Positions 1 to 8,861 of a DNA stretch of 64,000 nt are shown here, one piece after another. This DNA is from an uncultured Eudoraea sp. (lineage in GTDB: Bacteria; Bacteroidota; Bacteroidia; Flavobacteriales; Flavobacteriaceae), in contig CAMYIE010000015.1 of NCBI GenBank assembly GCA_947258405.1, positions 1-64,000 of the forward strand. Reading direction: 5' to 3'. A program made the position numbers and the translations under genes. The notes below the pieces were generated by a model, which saw nothing but the letters and a program-made list of their open reading frames with translations, was not told the origin of the DNA and ran no database searches. How positions within the stretch are numbered: the first letter of the stretch is position 1; each line of letters begins with the position of its first letter.

Positions 1-45
1 CACTGATAATATGGATTTTAAAGTGATTTTTAAATACTATACTCT

Positions 46-1680
46 ATGAAATTACCCGCGTTTAAATCTTTGATCTGTCTGGTTTTTGCCTCGTTTTTAT
101 GGTTCAGTTGTGGTAGTACAGTACTCGTCTCCACTCCTGTTGAAAATATCGATTCGGTACCGCTGAAAATCAGTGAGCTCACCGAGGCAGAAAAGAAAAA
201 CTGGGGCCATCTCGACCTGGTTTCAGACACTATCCCCGGTATGAGCGTAGACAAGGCTTATAATGAGATAATCGGTAATCGAAAAGGAAAGAAAATAATC
301 GTTGCCGTTGTAGATTCCGGAATAGATCTTGAACATGAAGACCTTGATGGGGTATTATGGACAAATAAGGGCGAAAAGCCTGGTAACAATAAGGATGATG
401 ACGGAAATGGTTTTGTTGATGATATCCATGGATATAATTTCCTGGGTGAATCATACAACGAGCAGTTAGAGCTTTCCAGGATACTCAAATTAAAGCTTGG
501 AGACGCCGGCTTACAAGCCAGGGCTAAGGCAGAGCAGGAGTCTAAATCAGGCGAAGCCCAACAAAACAAACAGCGATATGAGCAAATACTTCAGGCCGTA
601 AAAAATGCCGACGCTGCGGTTAAGAATTACCTGGGTAAGGATAGCTATGAAAAGAGTGATGTGATGGGTATTAAGTCGGAAGACCAGGAATTGCAGCAGC
701 AATTAGCAGTCCTGAAACAGATGTATAGCTTCGAGGAGAGTATTCCCGATGTGATAGAAACCCTTAATGGAGGAGTCAAATATTTTACCGAACAGCTGAA
801 CTATCACTACAATATCAGCTTCGACGGGCGTGAGCCAGTGGGTGATAACCCCTACGATATAATGGATCTTGGATATGGTAATGGAAATCCCGATGCCAGG
901 TTCGAAGATGAAAGTCATGGTACTCATGTAGCAGGTATTATCGCTGCGGAAAGAAACAATGGCCTGGGAGCCAATGGGGTGGCCAATAATGTGGAGATCA
1001 TGAGTGTTCGGGCAGTACCCAATGGTGATGAATACGATAAAGACATAGCCCTGGCGCTGCGCTATGCGGCAGACAATGGCGCAAAGATCATCAATTGCAG
1101 TTTTGGAAAGTCGTATTCACCTAATGCCGAGTGGGTTTACGATGCTATAAAATATGCGGCATCGAAAGATGTGCTGATAGTGCATGCCGCTGGAAACGAT
1201 GGATCTGACCTGGATGATCCCAACAACCCAAATTATCCTAACGATCAGGTAAACAATGGTCCTGAAATGGCCGATAACGTAATTACCGTGGGGTCTCTGG
1301 AACAGAAATACGGTTCTGAGATGGTCTCTACATTTTCAAACTATGGAAAGATCAATGTAGATGTTTTTGCCCCCGGAGGAAAGATATATTCCACCATCAA
1401 CAACAATGAATACGATTTTCAGGGAGGGACCTCTATGGCGGCACCAGCGGTAGCGGGGGTTGCTGCGCTGATAAGGTCTTATTACCCTAAATTAAGTGCG
1501 CCACAGGTAAAAAAGATCATTATGGAATCTGGTTTGAGCACCAAATCTTCGGTAGTCCTGGATGGCAATGTTGAGAAGGCCAAAAATTTTGACCAGATCT
1601 CCACTTCCGGCAAAATGGCCAATGCTTTTAATGCTCTTATAATGGCCGATCAGGTGTCTAAAGGCAAACTAAATCTGTAG
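46..1680 (+). CDS. Subtilisin-like S8 family serine peptidase, lipoprotein
   Basis: Predicted extracytoplasmic serine protease of 544 residues. The N-terminus has a hydrophobic stretch ending in FLWFSC, a lipoprotein-type signal peptide, so the protein is probably anchored in the outer or inner membrane. The subtilase triad is complete: Asp90 in VVDSGID, His291 in SHGTHVAG and Ser463 in GGTSMAAP, with the oxyanion Asn in HAAGNDG. The Asp-to-His distance is about 200 residues, against roughly 30-40 in subtilisin. The extra segment (about 140-280) is rich in Gln, Lys, Glu and Ala and looks helical. The M1 peptidase gene starts 4 bp after the stop, so the two are probably cotranscribed and may act together on periplasmic or surface protein. 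The substrate is unknown. The family call is firm. Confidence 0.93.
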   Translation: MKLPAFKSLICLVFASFLWFSCGSTVLVSTPVENIDSVPLKISELTEAEKKNWGHLDLVSDTIPGMSVDKAYNEIIGNRKGKKIIVAVVDSGIDLEHEDLDGVLWTNKGEKPGNNKDDDGNGFVDDIHGYNFLGESYNEQLELSRILKLKLGDAGLQARAKAEQESKSGEAQQNKQRYEQILQAVKNADAAVKNYLGKDSYEKSDVMGIKSEDQELQQQLAVLKQMYSFEESIPDVIETLNGGVKYFTEQLNYHYNISFDGREPVGDNPYDIMDLGYGNGNPDARFEDESHGTHVAGIIAAERNNGLGANGVANNVEIMSVRAVPNGDEYDKDIALALRYAADNGAKIINCSFGKSYSPNAEWVYDAIKYAASKDVLIVHAAGNDGSDLDDPNNPNYPNDQVNNGPEMADNVITVGSLEQKYGSEMVSTFSNYGKINVDVFAPGGKIYSTINNNEYDFQGGTSMAAPAVAGVAALIRSYYPKLSAPQVKKIIMESGLSTKSSVVLDGNVEKAKNFDQISTSGKMANAFNALIMADQVSKGKLNL

Positions 1681-1684
1681 GCAA

Positions 1685-3544
1685 ATGCAAAAAAACTTCA
1701 AATCTTTATACTATGTAATTTTGGCAGTATTGGCACCTGTTATGCTTTTTGCCCAATCGGGCTATTGGCAGCAAAAGGTCGACTATACCATGGACATAGA
1801 TATGGATGTAGAGACATTTCGCTACCAGGGTACACAGAAATTGACCTATACCAATAACTCACCAGACACATTAAGCCAGGTTTTCTATCATATGTATTTC
1901 AATGCATTTAAACCGGGCAGTGAAATGGACCTTCGTTTGCAAAGTGTTTCCGATCCCGACGATCGGATGTTCACCACAGGCCAGAGCCGCATATCTGCTT
2001 TAAAAGAGAATGAGATCGGTTTCCTGCATGCAAATTCGCTAAAACAGGACGGTAAAGAACTGGATTACAAATTGGAGGGTACGGTATTGGAAGTTGGCCT
2101 TAATCATCCTGTTGCCCCGGGCCAGAGCACCTCTTTGTTGATGGAGTTCGAAGGTCAGGTACCTGTGCAGATCCGCAGGTCGGGAAGAAACAATGATGAA
2201 GGGATTGCGCTTTCAATGAGTCAATGGTACCCGAAACTAGCAGCCTATGACTTTGAGGGTTGGCATGCAGATCCATATATCGCGAGGGAATTCCATGGTG
2301 AATGGGGAAATTTCGATGTTAAGATCACCATCGATAAAGACTATGTGATAGGCGGAACCGGTTATTTGCAAAATCCTGATGAGATTGGTCATGGTTATGA
2401 GTCTCCCGGAACATCCGTTAAAAAACGTAAAGGAAAAACCCACACCTGGCATTTTGTTGCGCCAATGGTACATGACTTTATGTGGGGTGCCGATCCCGAT
2501 TATATCCACGACAGCCTCGAAATGGATGGCGGGCCCACCCTGCACTTTTTCTATAAGAACAAACCCGAGCTCCTGGAGAACTGGAAAAAGCTACAGCCTA
2601 AAACCGCAGAGGCTATGGAGTTCTTTAATAAGAATATAGGGCCTTATCCTTATGAGCAGTACTCTGTTGTACAGGGAGGAGACGGTGGTATGGAATATCC
2701 CATGAGTACGCTGATCACAGGTGAAAGGAGTTTTCCAAGCCTTGTGGGGGTTACCGTACATGAGTTAGCTCATTCCTGGTTTCAGCACCTGCTTGCTACC
2801 AACGAAGCCAAGCATGCCTGGATGGATGAAGGATTTACTTCATTTATTTCTAGTCTTTGCATGAACAAGGTCATGGATCAGCAAAAAGAAAATCCTTTTG
2901 AAAATTCTTATAAGGGCTATTTTGCCCTGGTGCAATCGGGCAAGGAACAGCCACAAACCACTCATGCGGATCGGTATGATCTCAATTTCGCCTATGGAAT
3001 TTCAGCTTATAGCAAAGGCTCCATATTCTTGTCCCAACTCGGCTACATAATCGGGCAGGATAAATTGATGGAGTCGGTGCGTGAATACTACAACACCTAT
3101 AAATTTAAGCACCCTGTTCCCAATGATATCAAAAGGGTTGCGGAGAAAAAGTCGGGTTTGGTGCTCGACTGGTATCTTGTAGATTGGACCCAGACCACCA
3201 ATACTATCGATTATGCCGTTGGGGCGGTAAAAAGCGAAGAAAACAAAACCACGGTGGTTATGGAGCGCAAAGGTTTAATGCCGATGCCATTGGATATTCT
3301 GGTTTTATATGAGGACGGAAGCCAGGAAACCTTCTACGCGGCCTTAAGGATGATGAGAGGTGAAAAAGAGAATCCCTATCCCAATATCCAGAGAACCATA
3401 TTGCCAGACTGGCCATGGGCCTTCCCTACCTATGAGTTTTCAATTGAGAGGCCATTTGAGGAGATAAAAGCCATTGTTATAGACCCATCGCAGCTTATGG
3501 CTGATGTAGACCGGGAGAACAATATCTGGTCATCAGATGAATAG
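1685..3544 (+). CDS. M1 family zinc aminopeptidase, exported
   Basis: Gluzincin aminopeptidase of 619 residues with an N-terminal signal peptide that probably ends after VMLFAQ. The zinc site is complete: His359-Glu360-x-x-His363, with the third ligand Glu382 exactly 18 residues further (WMDEGFTSF). The upstream GGDGGMEYP segment corresponds to the GxMEN substrate-binding motif of the M1 family. It most likely trims N-terminal residues from peptides in the periplasm or at the cell surface. It sits 4 bp downstream of the S8 protease gene, which suggests a two-peptidase operon. It converges on the aspartoacylase-like gene with only 17 bp between the stops. The peptide specificity cannot be read from the sequence. 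Confidence 0.93.
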   Translation: MQKNFKSLYYVILAVLAPVMLFAQSGYWQQKVDYTMDIDMDVETFRYQGTQKLTYTNNSPDTLSQVFYHMYFNAFKPGSEMDLRLQSVSDPDDRMFTTGQSRISALKENEIGFLHANSLKQDGKELDYKLEGTVLEVGLNHPVAPGQSTSLLMEFEGQVPVQIRRSGRNNDEGIALSMSQWYPKLAAYDFEGWHADPYIAREFHGEWGNFDVKITIDKDYVIGGTGYLQNPDEIGHGYESPGTSVKKRKGKTHTWHFVAPMVHDFMWGADPDYIHDSLEMDGGPTLHFFYKNKPELLENWKKLQPKTAEAMEFFNKNIGPYPYEQYSVVQGGDGGMEYPMSTLITGERSFPSLVGVTVHELAHSWFQHLLATNEAKHAWMDEGFTSFISSLCMNKVMDQQKENPFENSYKGYFALVQSGKEQPQTTHADRYDLNFAYGISAYSKGSIFLSQLGYIIGQDKLMESVREYYNTYKFKHPVPNDIKRVAEKKSGLVLDWYLVDWTQTTNTIDYAVGAVKSEENKTTVVMERKGLMPMPLDILVLYEDGSQETFYAALRMMRGEKENPYPNIQRTILPDWPWAFPTYEFSIERPFEEIKAIVIDPSQLMADVDRENNIWSSDE

Positions 3545-3561
3545 TAAATAGTTTTGAAGGT

Positions 3562-4764
3562 TTATCGGTACCAGGGCGTATTGCGATACATACCATTCTT
3601 AGCTGCCCTTTCCCTGTTGGTCATTAAATAGTGAGTCTTATCCAGGGTTCTGCTTCTGTATCCAAGTAAATGAAAAAGAGGTTTGCTTAAAAACCGGGCA
3701 ATCCTCAGGTTTACCATCAATTGATCTTTTGTTGGCGATGCCCAATAAACACCAGGAAGCCAGGTTAAAAACCTGTCCATACGAAGTTTCCTCATGCCGG
3801 CAGACAGTTTCAGTATCCACTTAGGTATCCTGCGTATAAGGAAAAATCCTTCTTCCCCTTGTTCCTGATACAGGGGCATAAATACAATGGTGTTTTTATC
3901 GGTTTCGAGTTGTTTGCCATTGTGTGAAGCCAGTTTGGTTCCCTCTTGTATAGGGTCGAAGCTCTTAAAACCTGGCAGCATATTAAATTTGTCTTCTTTG
4001 GTGATAATATGCCTGTGGGTCACCTCATAAAAAGTGGTATCTCCCTTGGCGGCAGAGTGCAGTTGCTCGAGATACTGCTCTTTCTCAGGCTGAGAATTAT
4101 TTGGCAGTACGCCCGTAAACCTTAAAGCCAGCCATGTAAAAGCTACGCTGTTTTCGGCAGCTTCAGGGGTGGAATGTTGTCCCGATTCGAAACCGATCGC
4201 CACATAACCTTTTTCGTTGATGTAGCTCAAAAGCGGGCCTTCAAGATACTCTTCCAATCCAAGGATAACCGGCAAGGGAAACAATCGTGCAAATTTCCGG
4301 TTAATCATGGCGTCGTTGATAGTGATAAATGGAAGCGTTGGGCTCGAAGTGGTATGATAATCTATAAAATAAAACGGAGCAGGTTTTTCATCTATGATCC
4401 CAGAAATGAGACGGTGAAGTTCTAAGAGTTCGGCTTCTTCAACCGTTCTTTCTCCGTTTTCTTTTTTATTTATCGCTTCTATACCCCGCCGAGTCCAGAT
4501 ACGGTTGAGGTCGTTTTCTAAAAATCTGCGTTGTTGTGCAAGGGCTGGAATATTGCCCCGTATGCCAATAATATTGCCCTTTAGTTGCTCCTGGATTGGC
4601 CCAAGTTCAGCAAAAACCTTTTCCAGGGCCTGGACACCCGATGGTTCATTCCCATGTATACCGCCAAAAAATATGAGCGTCGGGCCTTCCGTCTGTCCTT
4701 TGATGTGCCCGATTATCCGTATAGTATCCAACTCTTCTATGGTCTCAGGAGGGTTTTGCGTCAT
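3562..4764 (-). CDS. Succinylglutamate desuccinylase/aspartoacylase family zinc hydrolase
   Basis: Zinc carboxypeptidase-fold hydrolase (M14-related AstE/AspA family) of 400 residues. The zinc ligands are visible as His37 and Glu40 in GGIHGNEPSG and His137 in DYHTTSS. There is no signal peptide, so it acts in the cytoplasm. Relatives remove acyl groups from N-acyl amino acids or cleave amide bonds of small molecules. The substrate here is not known. The start codon overlaps the stop of the upstream GCS2-CBS gene by one base (TAATG), which implies translational coupling and a shared pathway. A ligase that makes a gamma-glutamyl or similar amide paired with an amidohydrolase that cuts one is plausible, but this is inference. 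Confidence 0.85.
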   Translation of the reverse strand: MTQNPPETIEELDTIRIIGHIKGQTEGPTLIFFGGIHGNEPSGVQALEKVFAELGPIQEQLKGNIIGIRGNIPALAQQRRFLENDLNRIWTRRGIEAINKKENGERTVEEAELLELHRLISGIIDEKPAPFYFIDYHTTSSPTLPFITINDAMINRKFARLFPLPVILGLEEYLEGPLLSYINEKGYVAIGFESGQHSTPEAAENSVAFTWLALRFTGVLPNNSQPEKEQYLEQLHSAAKGDTTFYEVTHRHIITKEDKFNMLPGFKSFDPIQEGTKLASHNGKQLETDKNTIVFMPLYQEQGEEGFFLIRRIPKWILKLSAGMRKLRMDRFLTWLPGVYWASPTKDQLMVNLRIARFLSKPLFHLLGYRSRTLDKTHYLMTNRERAAKNGMYRNTPWYR

Positions 4765-6614
4765 TAAATATCATTTGAAGTAATAATCCCAATCAATTGC
4801 TTCCCATGAACAACAGGCAAACAATTAAAACTGTTCTTCTCCATCAGGGCTTTTGCTTCGGAAAGCTTCATATCGGCCTCTACCGTAACCAGATCTGTGG
4901 TCATCATCGAACCTATACTTTCCTTTAACTGTGCCGGTTTTTCAAGGTAATTCTGCACATCGGTCCAGGTAAGCAACCCCGCCAGTTCGAGGTTATAGTC
5001 CAGAATCGGAGCATGGTGAATATTCTTCCAAAGCATCATTTTCAATACCAGTTCGGCACTGTCGTTTTCCATTGCAGTAATGGTCTTGGTATTCATACGA
5101 TCCCGTACGGCAAGTTCTTCTTTCGGTACTTTAAATTCATCTCCCCTCGGCAACCGCCAGGCATCAACGGTATATTTCCGTTTACTCCTTTCGTACATAG
5201 TGGCCACCAGTTTTCTCAGAGCTACCGGAGCCTTGAATTCTGTCCTGAGTTTGCGGTACGCCTCAATCATCCATCTTGAGCCGTTTGCAGTATGAATCCG
5301 TTTTTCAATTATAGACAGGTAATATTCCGCATCTCTTGGTGCTACTCCAAGGCTATAAAGCCCCCTGTAAGCCATAGGCAGTAAGTGGTCGAGCAGGAGC
5401 TGATGACTGCTCAGCAGCTGTCCGTCCCAATGAAATTGTGCGGCCATACCATAACGTGCGGCATTAAAGAAATTGCTCTTGGCGTCTTTAAAATTCATCT
5501 TGGTATGGATCTCATCGAAAGCCTTTGGCCTGCCGGTCATTACCCCAACCCATAGCATCATATTAGCTATTTCATCTGCAGTAGTAGGGCCGGAGGGTAT
5601 ATAACGGTTTTCGATCCGCAGATGTGGTTGGCCTTCCGTAATACCATAACAAATTCGGTTCCATTTATAAATGGTTCCATTATGCAATGCAAGCGCTCTC
5701 AGTTTAGGGATCTTACCTTCCTTTAACTGGGTCATGCTGTCTTTTTCAAAATCGGTGGTGAGAAGGCTTCGGAATCTGATTACCGCATCCTTATAAAAAT
5801 CGGATACACTACCCTTTACCCAGTCACTCCCAAAACTTACCCTTGATTCCTTCTCATTGAGGATAAAGGTACTCGCCCTGGTATCTACACTTTGGGTAAA
5901 AAGTGCTATCCTTGTTTCTTCCCACAACTCCTGCCCAAGTAAAAGAGGAGAATTAGTGCAAACCGAAAGTATGGGTCCGGCAATGGCCTGAGCCCAATTA
6001 TAAGTGTTGGAAAAGTCGTCGGGGTCGATCTGCAAATGTGATTGAAAACTGGTGTTACACCCTTCATAAAGTATATTGTTATGATGAAGATTAACCTCAT
6101 CCACCCCTTTGATATGAAGTTCGATGTCGTCTTTTCGTATGTCTTTTATGGCTTCGTTCAGTACCTCATAACGACGAATCGGAGTCATATAATCCATGCC
6201 CATATATTTCTCGCTTACGGTCGGTAAGATCCCGGTAAGAATAATATTTGTACCGAACTTTTCTGCAGCTGCCTGGGCCTTTTCAAGTAGCTTGTTGAGT
6301 TGCTGGTGCATTTCCGAAAAGCATCTGTCTGTTAGTTCGGCAGGATCCAGATTGATTTCCAGATTGTAGAGGGTTAGTTCTGATGTAAAATGCTCATCGT
6401 TGATTTCCCTTAATACTTCAGATGCCTTATTTGAAGGGTCCCAGGTTTCGTTTGCCAGACAAAACTCCTGTTCCGCACCTATTCTCACCGGAGTTTTGAT
6501 GAACATATCGTTTTTTAACATATGTTCCAGGGCATCAATATCTTTGAGTAAATGGGAGATATATTCCGTTTTATTTCCGTCTCCCGTTAGTTTTTTTACA
6601 TTGAACTCCCCCAT
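4764..6614 (-). CDS. GCS2-family glutamate-cysteine ligase-like protein with C-terminal CBS pair
   Basis: A 616-residue protein. The first about 470 residues resemble the carboxylate-amine ligase family that includes glutamate-cysteine ligase type 2 (RIGAEQEFCL near the start, then ELTLYNLEINLDP). The last about 130 residues form two CBS motifs (MNTKTITAMEND and MTTDLVTVEADM), which usually sense adenylates. The open frame extends to 6710, but the extension would encode a spurious hydrophobic leader. The ATG at 6614 gives MGEFNVKKL and fits a cytoplasmic enzyme. The gene is coupled to the aspartoacylase-like gene through a TAATG overlap. Expected activity is ATP-dependent amide formation on a glutamyl-type carboxylate, regulated by nucleotide binding. 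The true amine acceptor cannot be read from sequence. Confidence 0.82.
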   Translation of the reverse strand: MGEFNVKKLTGDGNKTEYISHLLKDIDALEHMLKNDMFIKTPVRIGAEQEFCLANETWDPSNKASEVLREINDEHFTSELTLYNLEINLDPAELTDRCFSEMHQQLNKLLEKAQAAAEKFGTNIILTGILPTVSEKYMGMDYMTPIRRYEVLNEAIKDIRKDDIELHIKGVDEVNLHHNNILYEGCNTSFQSHLQIDPDDFSNTYNWAQAIAGPILSVCTNSPLLLGQELWEETRIALFTQSVDTRASTFILNEKESRVSFGSDWVKGSVSDFYKDAVIRFRSLLTTDFEKDSMTQLKEGKIPKLRALALHNGTIYKWNRICYGITEGQPHLRIENRYIPSGPTTADEIANMMLWVGVMTGRPKAFDEIHTKMNFKDAKSNFFNAARYGMAAQFHWDGQLLSSHQLLLDHLLPMAYRGLYSLGVAPRDAEYYLSIIEKRIHTANGSRWMIEAYRKLRTEFKAPVALRKLVATMYERSKRKYTVDAWRLPRGDEFKVPKEELAVRDRMNTKTITAMENDSAELVLKMMLWKNIHHAPILDYNLELAGLLTWTDVQNYLEKPAQLKESIGSMMTTDLVTVEADMKLSEAKALMEKNSFNCLPVVHGKQLIGIITSNDI

Positions 6615-6726
6615 GAGTAGTGGTATTGTAATGATTGCTGTGGAAATATAAATGAATGCAAGATAAAATCCTATTTTAGGGATAAATATGATAAAAGTCA
6701 TAGTGGCCAAAGCCCCCGGGATTGCT

Positions 6727-6734
6727 TAAATTTG
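6727..6734 (+). promoter_or_regulatory. Candidate promoter -7 box for rnpA
   Basis: TAAATTTG matches the Bacteroidetes -7 consensus TAnnTTTG. It ends 6 nt before the rnpA ATG, so the transcript would have almost no leader. No clear -33 TTG element is visible at the usual distance. The box overlaps the upstream TTG that could otherwise be taken as the start of rnpA. Confidence 0.45.
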
Positions 6735-6740
6735 ACACCG

Positions 6741-7109
6741 ATGTCGTTCAGCTTCAGCAAACAAGAAAAGCTAAAATCGAGAAAGACGATTGAGCTGCTT
6801 TTTCAAAAGGGTAATAGCATTACCCAATACCCTCTTAAATTATATTATCTGCCCGTTGATAAAGACCAGGAGGTTAGGGTTAAAGCAGCAGTTAGTGTGC
6901 CCAAGCGGAATTTCAAACGGGCGGCAGATCGTAACCGCATCAAGCGGTTGCTCAGAGAGGCTTACCGGCTGAACAAACATCTTATTTTTAACAACATAGA
7001 GGGAAACTTTGCGTTCCTTATTTTATACCTTGGTAAGGATTTACCCCCGTATGATGAAGTTGAAAAATCAATGCAAGGGGTTTTTAAGAAACTTGTAAAT
7101 AAATTTTAA
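6741..7109 (+). CDS. rnpA: Ribonuclease P protein component
   Basis: Protein subunit of RNase P, which assists the catalytic RNA in removing 5' leaders from pre-tRNA. It has 122 residues and is basic. The RNR signature lies in FKRAADRNRIKRLLREAYR and the N-terminal KQEKLKSRKTIELLF segment is typical. An in-frame TTG at 6732 lies inside the promoter-like box, so the ATG at 6741 (MSFSFSKQ) is preferred. It is divergent from the GCS2-CBS gene and only 9 bp upstream of the C-terminal processing protease, with which it probably forms an operon. In many phyla rnpA is next to rpmH; here it is not. Confidence 0.95.
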   Translation: MSFSFSKQEKLKSRKTIELLFQKGNSITQYPLKLYYLPVDKDQEVRVKAAVSVPKRNFKRAADRNRIKRLLREAYRLNKHLIFNNIEGNFAFLILYLGKDLPPYDEVEKSMQGVFKKLVNKF

Positions 7110-7118
7110 CCAGAGAAA

Positions 7119-8738
7119 ATGCTCCGTAAGAAAATTATCATTCCTGTTGTTGCTGTTTTGATCTTGTTGGCGGGGAGTAGTTTTAAGAACGACTTTTTTG
7201 AAATTGCTAAACAGATTGAAATTTTCACCACCCTGTTCAAGGAACTTAATATGAATTATGTGGATGAAACCAATCCGGCAGAATTGATGGATACCGCTAT
7301 CAAGAATATGTTAGATGATCTCGATCCATATACCAAATTTCTGAATGAACAGGATGTTGAAGCGTATAAGATTAACAATGCGGGTAAATATTCGGGTATT
7401 GGTGCGCTGGTACGCTCGTATAAAAACAAACTTCTGATCATTGAACCATACCAGAAATATCCGGCGGACAAAGCGGGTTTAAGGGCTGGAGATGAAATCA
7501 CACAAATCGGAGATGTTCTTATTGCCGACTTCAAGGACGATGCCACCGAGCTCCTTAAAGGTGCTCGAAATACCAGTGTGGAGGTAACCTTTGTACGACA
7601 GGGTAAGACCATGACCACTACGATTCTGCGGGAAGCGATCGAGGTAGATGCAGTTCCCTTTTACAAAATGGCAGATGAAAAAACCGGATATATCGTCCTG
7701 AGCAAATTCAATGCAAAAGCATCTCAACAAACACGAAAAGCATTAAAGGATCTCAAGGGACAGGGGGCGGAACAAATTATCCTGGATCTAAGAGGAAATC
7801 CCGGTGGTTTGCTATCGGAAGCGATTAATGTGACCAATCTCTTTGTCCCAAAAGGTGAACTGATTGTGACCACCAAATCGAAGGTAAAAAAGTTCAATAG
7901 CGAATACAAGACCAAAAACCAGGCTGAGGATTCCGAAATACCTTTGGCAGTGCTGATCAACGGCAGTAGTGCCTCGGCCAGTGAAATTGTATCCGGTAGT
8001 CTTCAGGATCTGGACAGAGCGGTTATTATCGGAGCCAGGAGTTTTGGCAAAGGCCTTGTTCAAAGACCATTAAGGTTAACTTATGGAACACAGTTAAAAG
8101 TAACGATTTCACGTTATTACACTACCTCGGGGCGATGTATCCAGTCGCTTGACTATAGAAATAGGGATGCACTAGGAAACGCGGTCAGAAATTCTGAGTT
8201 CAAAGAATTCACAACCAGGAATGGGAGAAAAGTCCAGGACGGGGGTGGTGTTTTGCCCGATCTGGAGATAGAAACCCTTAAATCGAATTCTCTGGTTAAG
8301 GCGCTCCAAAGCAACAACACTATTTTTGATTACGCTACCAGGTATTATTATGAACATCCCAATACCGATCTTTCAACATTCAACTTCACCGATCAGGATT
8401 TTGAGCAGTTTAAGGCCTACGTATCTAAGAGTAATTTCGAATTTGTTACGAATACAGAAAGAGCGCTAAAAGAGGCTATGGTGGGAAAAGACAAATATCT
8501 CTTTGGTGATGATGTAAAAGAGCAATACCAGAACCTGTTAAGTGAAATAGACAGGAGCAAGGCGGATGCGCTTAACACCTATAAGAGTTCTATCCGGAAG
8601 GGATTGGAAGATGAGATCGTTAAGCGATATTTCTATCGCGAGGGCCTATACGAATATTATCTGGATCAGGACGAGGCAATCCTCAGCGCCAGGGAATTAC
8701 TATCTGACCCCGCCCACTACAAGGCAATTTTGAATTAG
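7119..8738 (+). CDS. S41 family C-terminal processing peptidase (PDZ protease)
   Basis: A 539-residue tail-specific protease that cuts exported proteins near the C-terminus. The N-terminal hydrophobic segment (IIIPVVAVLILLAGSS) is a signal peptide or anchor. A PDZ domain follows at about 85-175 (GKYSGIGALV, YPADKAGLRAGDEI). The catalytic dyad is Ser286 in NGSSASASE and Lys311 in GARSFGKG, 25 residues apart as in E. coli Prc. A long C-terminal region (about 385-539) is charged and probably helical, as often seen in Bacteroidetes members. It lies 9 bp downstream of rnpA. Likely roles are quality control of periplasmic and outer-membrane proteins or processing of cell-wall enzymes. The family is sure and the substrate unknown. 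Confidence 0.94.
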   Translation: MLRKKIIIPVVAVLILLAGSSFKNDFFEIAKQIEIFTTLFKELNMNYVDETNPAELMDTAIKNMLDDLDPYTKFLNEQDVEAYKINNAGKYSGIGALVRSYKNKLLIIEPYQKYPADKAGLRAGDEITQIGDVLIADFKDDATELLKGARNTSVEVTFVRQGKTMTTTILREAIEVDAVPFYKMADEKTGYIVLSKFNAKASQQTRKALKDLKGQGAEQIILDLRGNPGGLLSEAINVTNLFVPKGELIVTTKSKVKKFNSEYKTKNQAEDSEIPLAVLINGSSASASEIVSGSLQDLDRAVIIGARSFGKGLVQRPLRLTYGTQLKVTISRYYTTSGRCIQSLDYRNRDALGNAVRNSEFKEFTTRNGRKVQDGGGVLPDLEIETLKSNSLVKALQSNNTIFDYATRYYYEHPNTDLSTFNFTDQDFEQFKAYVSKSNFEFVTNTERALKEAMVGKDKYLFGDDVKEQYQNLLSEIDRSKADALNTYKSSIRKGLEDEIVKRYFYREGLYEYYLDQDEAILSARELLSDPAHYKAILN

Positions 8739-8861
8739 AGTTTGCCGCGGGTCTTAACGCCTTATTGAAACCATTTTATTCATACACTTCTATTTATAAA
8801 GCAAATAGGTGTGTATTATGGGTGATTATCATATATTTAGCGCTTCAAAAAATCACCTCAT

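Noticed and set aside
6615-6710. Upstream N-terminal extension of the GCS2-CBS protein
   Set aside because: It would add a hydrophobic leader to a cytoplasmic enzyme and runs towards the rnpA promoter region; ATG 6614 gives the typical start.
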